Source of the DNA: Pseudomonadota bacterium
GTDB taxonomy: Bacteria > Desulfobacterota > BSN033 > WVXP01 > G020346125
Reading direction: 5' to 3'
NCBI GenBank assembly: GCA_030608745.1
Contig: JAUWDQ010000019.1
Location: 1 to 17,242 of the forward strand
DNA length: 17,242 nucleotides
The notes beneath the pieces are model-generated. The model saw only the letters and a program-made list of their open reading frames with translations. It was not told the DNA's origin and did no database searches. The number at the start of each line of letters is the position of its first letter. The stretch's first letter is position 1. A program made the position numbers and the translations under genes. Positions 14,101 through 17,242 of this stretch are shown here, piece by piece.

Positions 14101-14565
14101 ATGAGATTATCGACGAAAAGCCGCTATGGCGTGAGAGCTGTTTTCGACATCTCGTATCACGGAGGGGGGGACGGAGTACAGGTTAAGGATATTGCCAGGC
14201 GCCAGGAAATATCCCCCCGGTATCTGGAGCAGATATTTCAGAAACTGAGGGACGCGGGAATCATTACGAGTAAAAGGGGGCCGCAGGGGGGCTACTCGCT
14301 GGCAAGAAAGCCACAAAATATCAAGGTGGGCGAGATCATACGGGTAACGGAGGGTGGATTTGACCCCGTGTTTTGCATTAACCCGGAGAAGTCGGGAAAG
14401 CACTGCGACCGTATCGCCGAGTGCGTAACCCGGCTCATCTGGAAGGAGGCCGGGGAAAAGCTGGAGGATTTCTTCGACTCCGTTACCATACAAGATCTCT
14501 GTGATCGGGCGGAGCGCCTCGGGGTTCAAAAAGAGCAAGACCGGAGCTCAATGTATTACATTTAG
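14101..14565 (+). CDS. Rrf2-family Fe-S regulator (IscR-like)
   Basis: A 154-residue protein starting MRLSTKSRYGVRAVFDIS, the standard Rrf2 N-terminus, so ATG 14101 is preferred over a TTG at 14065. The winged helix-turn-helix covers residues 1-70 (VKDIARRQEISPRYLEQIF, the wing RGPQGGYSLAR). Three cysteines, Cys92, Cys102 and Cys108, have the spacing expected of a [2Fe-2S] site as in IscR/CymR relatives. It probably senses Fe-S or sulfur status and controls itself and perhaps the nifS block. There is no Shine-Dalgarno before the ATG (TTATTTTTTCCTTC), consistent with a leaderless start. An intrinsic terminator follows 33 bases after the stop. Confidence 0.88.
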   Translation: MRLSTKSRYGVRAVFDISYHGGGDGVQVKDIARRQEISPRYLEQIFQKLRDAGIITSKRGPQGGYSLARKPQNIKVGEIIRVTEGGFDPVFCINPEKSGKHCDRIAECVTRLIWKEAGEKLEDFFDSVTIQDLCDRAERLGVQKEQDRSSMYYI

Positions 14566-14597
14566 GGGCCACCTTGGTAATCCCGGATGGGAAGGGT

Positions 14598-14626
14598 AGG
14601 GGATGGTTTCATCCCCTTGATTTTTT
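14598..14626 (+). terminator. Intrinsic terminator after the Rrf2 gene
   Basis: AGGGGATG (14598-14605), loop GTTT, CATCCCCT (14610-14617): a perfect 8-bp stem, then TGA and six T (14621-14626). It separates the regulator from nifS unless read-through occurs. Confidence 0.85.
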
Positions 14627-14645
14627 GCGTAATTCTTTATTAATT

Positions 14646-14691
14646 TGGTAAAGAAATATCGCGTCAATCCGCGCGGGCGATATGTTTACCA
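14646..14691 (+). promoter_or_regulatory. Long bipartite hairpin upstream of nifS
   Basis: TGGTAAA (14646-14652) pairs with TTTACCA (14685-14691), and ATATCGC (14656-14662) with GCGATAT (14677-14683). Two perfect 7-bp stems are joined by a GAA/G internal loop with a 14-nt apical loop. No T run follows, so it is not a simple terminator. Located between the terminator and nifS, it may be a leader structure or a protein-binding palindrome. No clear promoter for nifS was found beside it. Confidence 0.5.
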
Positions 14692-14777
14692 GAGCCTCCT
14701 CTCCAAATCAGGCGGGGCGAAATCTCAGTGATGTCGGAGGTACGGCCCAAGGGGGACGATTGTAGCAGAGGCACCGC

Positions 14778-15980
14778 ATGAGGATCTATTTAGACCACAA
14801 TGCGACAACCCCTATCCACCCAGATGTCTTGGTAGCGATGTTGCCTTATTACCGCAGGGGATTCGGAAACCCTTCGAGCATTCACCGATTCGGTCGGGAG
14901 GCGAGACAAGCAGTGGATGAGGCGAGGGGAAAGGTCGCCCAACTAATTGGCGCCAGACCCTCTGAAATCGTCTTCACCAGCGGGGGGACTGAGGCCGACA
15001 ATTTGGCCATCAAGGGAGCCGTATTAGCGAGGGAGGAAAAAGGTGGGCATATCATCACTTCGGCAATAGAACACTATGCAGTTTTGGTTACCTGTCAATA
15101 TCTGGAAAAGAGGGGCTTCGAGGTATCTTTTCTGCCAGTGGATCATGATGGGTTCTTGGACCCCGATGATGTTAGGAGGGCCATCACTGACAGGACAGTC
15201 CTAATTAGCATCATGCACGCTAATCACGAGGTTGGAACCATTGAACCCCTTGAGGAGATCGGTAAGCTTGCCACGGAAAGGGATATCCCTTTCCACACTG
15301 ATGCGGTCCAATCTGTAGGCAAGGTGCCCATTGATGTCGGTACTTTGGGGGTGAATCTGCTTTCCCTATCAGCCCATAAACTCTATGGGCCAAAGGGGGT
15401 CGGGGCATTGTATATCCGACAGGGGACGAAGATCTTGCCCCAGGTATATGGTGGTCATCAGGAATTGAACTTTCGGGCGGGAACGGAGAACGTTGCCGGG
15501 ATCATTGGATTGGGGAAGGCAGCTGAGATTGCCCTTCATAAGACCGAGGTGGAAGGAAAGAGGTTATGCTGGCTCCGAGATAGGCTTTGGGAGAGGATAA
15601 AGGAAAGTGGGGGATCGGTTCAACTCAATGGGCATCCTACCAGGCGACTCCCCAACACGTTAAACGTGGCCTTCGATCTCGTAGAAGGGGAATCCCTCGT
15701 GATCAATCTCGATCTAAGGGGAGTCGCGGTGTCCACCGGTTCCGCATGCACTTCTGGCTCCCTTGAGCCCTCCCATGTGTTGCTGGCTATGGGGGTCTCC
15801 CCGTCCATAGCAAGGGGAAGCGTCCGATTTTCCCTGGGCATGGAGAATACCCAAGAGGAGATAGAGGACACGGCCAATGTCCTTGAAGAGGTGGTGAGGA
15901 GGTTGAGGTTGACCTCTCCGCTCAATGAAGATGGGATGGTGACATCAAGTTATGGGAGAAGTATTGGTCGGAAAGTATGA
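14778..15980 (+). CDS. nifS: Cysteine desulfurase
   Basis: A 400-residue PLP enzyme of the NifS/IscS class that releases sulfur from cysteine as an enzyme-bound persulfide. It starts MRIYLDHNATTPIHP, with SGGTEADN (68-75), SAIEHYAVL containing the PLP-stacking His99, HTDAVQSVGK (173-182), SLSAHKLYGPKGVGALY with the PLP lysine Lys201, RAGTENV, and STGSACTSGS with catalytic Cys324. The short active loop (Ser-Ala-Cys-Thr-Ser-Gly) points to group I (IscS/NifS). GAGG precedes the ATG by six bases. Its neighbours, an Rrf2 regulator before it and a PP-loop protein and thi4 after it, suggest it feeds sulfur to tRNA thiolation or thiamine synthesis as well as Fe-S clusters. Confidence 0.94.
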   Translation: MRIYLDHNATTPIHPDVLVAMLPYYRRGFGNPSSIHRFGREARQAVDEARGKVAQLIGARPSEIVFTSGGTEADNLAIKGAVLAREEKGGHIITSAIEHYAVLVTCQYLEKRGFEVSFLPVDHDGFLDPDDVRRAITDRTVLISIMHANHEVGTIEPLEEIGKLATERDIPFHTDAVQSVGKVPIDVGTLGVNLLSLSAHKLYGPKGVGALYIRQGTKILPQVYGGHQELNFRAGTENVAGIIGLGKAAEIALHKTEVEGKRLCWLRDRLWERIKESGGSVQLNGHPTRRLPNTLNVAFDLVEGESLVINLDLRGVAVSTGSACTSGSLEPSHVLLAMGVSPSIARGSVRFSLGMENTQEEIEDTANVLEEVVRRLRLTSPLNEDGMVTSSYGRSIGRKV

Positions 15981-16031
15981 AAGAGGTACTTCAAGGTTCA
16001 ACACGTTTACGAATCCAGTGAGGAGTAAAAT

Positions 16032-17036
16032 TTGGTCAAAGCCATTGCACTGCTCTCTGGTGGGCTAGATAGCACATTGGCAATAAAGGTCGTTTTAGAG
16101 CAGGGAATTGAAGTGGAGGCCCTCAATTTTATTACCCTTTTCTGTCGATGCACGGCAAAGGGGAGTACCTGCTTAGCCTCTCAAAAGGCAGCCCAGACAC
16201 TTGGGATCGGGCTGAAGGTCATGAACATCTCCGAAGAGTTCCTCTCAGTGGTAAAACATCCCAAGTACGGATACGGTAAGAACGTGAACCCCTGCTTGGA
16301 TTGTCGCATCCTCATGTTTAAAAAGGGATGCGAGTACATGAACCAGGATGGGGCCTCCTTTATCGTCACCGGAGAGGTATTAGGGGAGAGGCCCATGTCA
16401 CAACGTAGAGAGGCTATGCAGATTATCGAGCGGGAGTCGGGGCTTCAAGGGCTCATCCTGAGGCCCCTATCGGCAAAGCTCCTCCCTCTCACCGTGCCGG
16501 AGAAAAAGGGGTGGATCACGAGGGAAAGGATGCTCGCCATAACCGGCCGATCCAGAAAACCCCAGATCAAACTCGCCTCAGATTACGGCATCAACGACTA
16601 TCCATGCCCGGCGGGGGGCTGCCTCCTGACGGATCCCGGCTTTGCGTTGAGGATGAAGGACTTGATGAAGAATAAACCCGATTTTTCGCTGAACGATGTT
16701 CACCTCCTCAAATTGGGGAGGCACTTCCGCCTAACTCCTCTGGCAAAGGTGGTGGTGGGCAGGAATGAGGAGGAAAACGGGAAGATTCTGTCCTTGGTCA
16801 AAGAGGGGGATACGGTTCTCAGGGTCAAGAATGTCCCCGGACCCCTTGCCCTTGCAAGGGGAGAGGTAGACCACCAGGCGATCCTTCAATCAGCCATCAT
16901 TACGGCCAAATACAGCAAGGCCAAGTTCCTGCCGGGGGTTGAAGTGGAGTATCAGGTGATCCCCATGCCTGCGAAGGAAATTTTGGTTTCCCCGTCCATG
17001 GTCGGGGATGAGCTGGGTCTCTTGAGGATCAATTGA
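16032..17036 (+). CDS. Cysteine-rich PP-loop ATPase, probable sulfurtransferase (MnmA/ThiI-like)
   Basis: The start is TTG 16032, six bases after AGGAG. The 334-residue protein opens with the PP-loop SGGLDS (9-14) that adenylates substrates in ThiI, MnmA and TtcA-type thiolases. Three cysteine groups stand out: Cys38, Cys40, Cys47; Cys88-x2-Cys91 in NPCLDCRILM; and Cys192-x4-Cys197 in YPCPAGGCLLTD. Such sets could hold an Fe-S cluster or persulfides. Residues about 228-280 (LGRHFRLTPLAKVVVGRNEEEN, then VLRVKNVPGP) resemble the NFACT/DUF814 RNA-binding fold. It lacks the THUMP domain of true ThiI. A tRNA thiolation role is inferred from the PP-loop and from nifS 51 bases upstream; the substrate is not known. 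Confidence 0.75.
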   Translation: MVKAIALLSGGLDSTLAIKVVLEQGIEVEALNFITLFCRCTAKGSTCLASQKAAQTLGIGLKVMNISEEFLSVVKHPKYGYGKNVNPCLDCRILMFKKGCEYMNQDGASFIVTGEVLGERPMSQRREAMQIIERESGLQGLILRPLSAKLLPLTVPEKKGWITRERMLAITGRSRKPQIKLASDYGINDYPCPAGGCLLTDPGFALRMKDLMKNKPDFSLNDVHLLKLGRHFRLTPLAKVVVGRNEEENGKILSLVKEGDTVLRVKNVPGPLALARGEVDHQAILQSAIITAKYSKAKFLPGVEVEYQVIPMPAKEILVSPSMVGDELGLLRIN

Positions 17037-17078
17037 ACGCGAATTGACCATAAAAATCGCTCAACATGGAGGTGTTCA

Positions 17079-17242
17079 ATGGAACAAAAGAAACTATTTT
17101 CCCAGGTCGGAGAGAAGGAAGTCACCAGGGCCATAGTAGGAGAGTTCACAAAACAATTCATGGACTATGTTGAAAGCGATTGCATCATCATCGGGGGCGG
17201 CCCCAGCGGCCTTATGGCCGGAAAGGAACTGGCCTCCAAAGG
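17079..17242 (+). CDS. thi4: Thi4-family thiazole synthase, N-terminal part
   Basis: The gene starts at ATG 17079 with GGAGGT six to ten bases before it and runs off the right edge after 54 codons. The visible part, Glu-Val-Thr-Arg-Ala-Ile-Val-Gly, then FMDYVESDCIIIGGGPSGLMAG, matches the Thi4/ribose-1,5-bisphosphate isomerase family: a short N-terminal helix and then a dinucleotide-binding Gly-Gly-Gly-Pro-Ser-Gly loop. In anaerobes Thi4 makes the thiamine thiazole from NAD and glycine using sulfide; in archaea related proteins have other roles. The residue (Cys or His) that tells suicide from catalytic Thi4 is outside the window. It begins 42 bases after the PP-loop gene, so probably in one operon. 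Confidence 0.8.
   Translation, partial: MEQKKLFSQVGEKEVTRAIVGEFTKQFMDYVESDCIIIGGGPSGLMAGKELASK

Noticed and set aside
1..17242. CRISPR arrays, tRNA or rRNA genes
   Set aside because: No regularly spaced direct repeats, no cloverleaf with a TTCGAAT-type arm in the right context, and no rRNA-like sequence were seen.

Overview
The window looks like chromosome of an anaerobic, probably sulfate- or sulfur-metabolising member of the Desulfobacterota (old Deltaproteobacteria). The grounds are the gene set (an ECF nickel importer of the NikKMLQO type with NikR, an Rrf2-NifS pair with a PP-loop protein and Thi4, an FmdB zinc-ribbon protein), moderate GC with frequent TTG starts, and two copies of a short inverted-repeat element beginning TGACGGCTTCGTAAAAAGTC, a type I associate with that group. 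The assignment is inference; there is no rRNA or tRNA in the window.

Layout. 1-74: start of a secreted protein on the minus strand. 91-342: first copy of the inverted-repeat element. 713-2192: ybaK-type deacylase and an OmpA-like lipoprotein. 2225-6535: branched-chain amino acid operon with its own promoter, a 38-codon Leu/Ile/Val-rich leader peptide, a set of mutually exclusive RNA hairpins ending in an intrinsic terminator, then ilvB (frameshifted at a run of 11 G), ilvN and leuA. 6567-6910: a small gene split by the second copy of the inverted-repeat element, with a 6-bp target duplication; removing the insert restores one reading frame. 6928-8109 (minus): alaC-like aminotransferase. 8110-8932: about 820 bases without a confident gene but with a structured element and possible gene remnants. 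8933-9743 (minus): thioredoxin, FmdB-like zinc ribbon and a 29-residue membrane peptide. 9955-10374: nikR. 10431-13889 (minus): nikK-nikM-nikL-nikQ-nikO, a nickel ECF importer in one operon. 14101-17242: Rrf2-type Fe-S regulator (apparently leaderless), nifS, a cysteine-rich PP-loop ATPase, and the start of thi4.

How they fit. The ilvB-ilvN-leuA block commits pyruvate and 2-ketoisovalerate to valine, isoleucine and leucine, and the leader is a good candidate for translation-coupled attenuation. alaC next door uses pyruvate and glutamate. The nickel block (NikR sensor plus importer) would supply nickel enzymes such as hydrogenase or CO dehydrogenase. The right-hand block is a sulfur-transfer set: an Fe-S-sensing repressor, cysteine desulfurase, a PP-loop protein that probably thiolates a tRNA or other acceptor, and a thiazole synthase.

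The strongest points for a second look are the attenuator, the element-split small gene, the G11 frameshift in ilvB, the leaderless Rrf2 gene with an operator inside its promoter, and the long hairpin before nifS.
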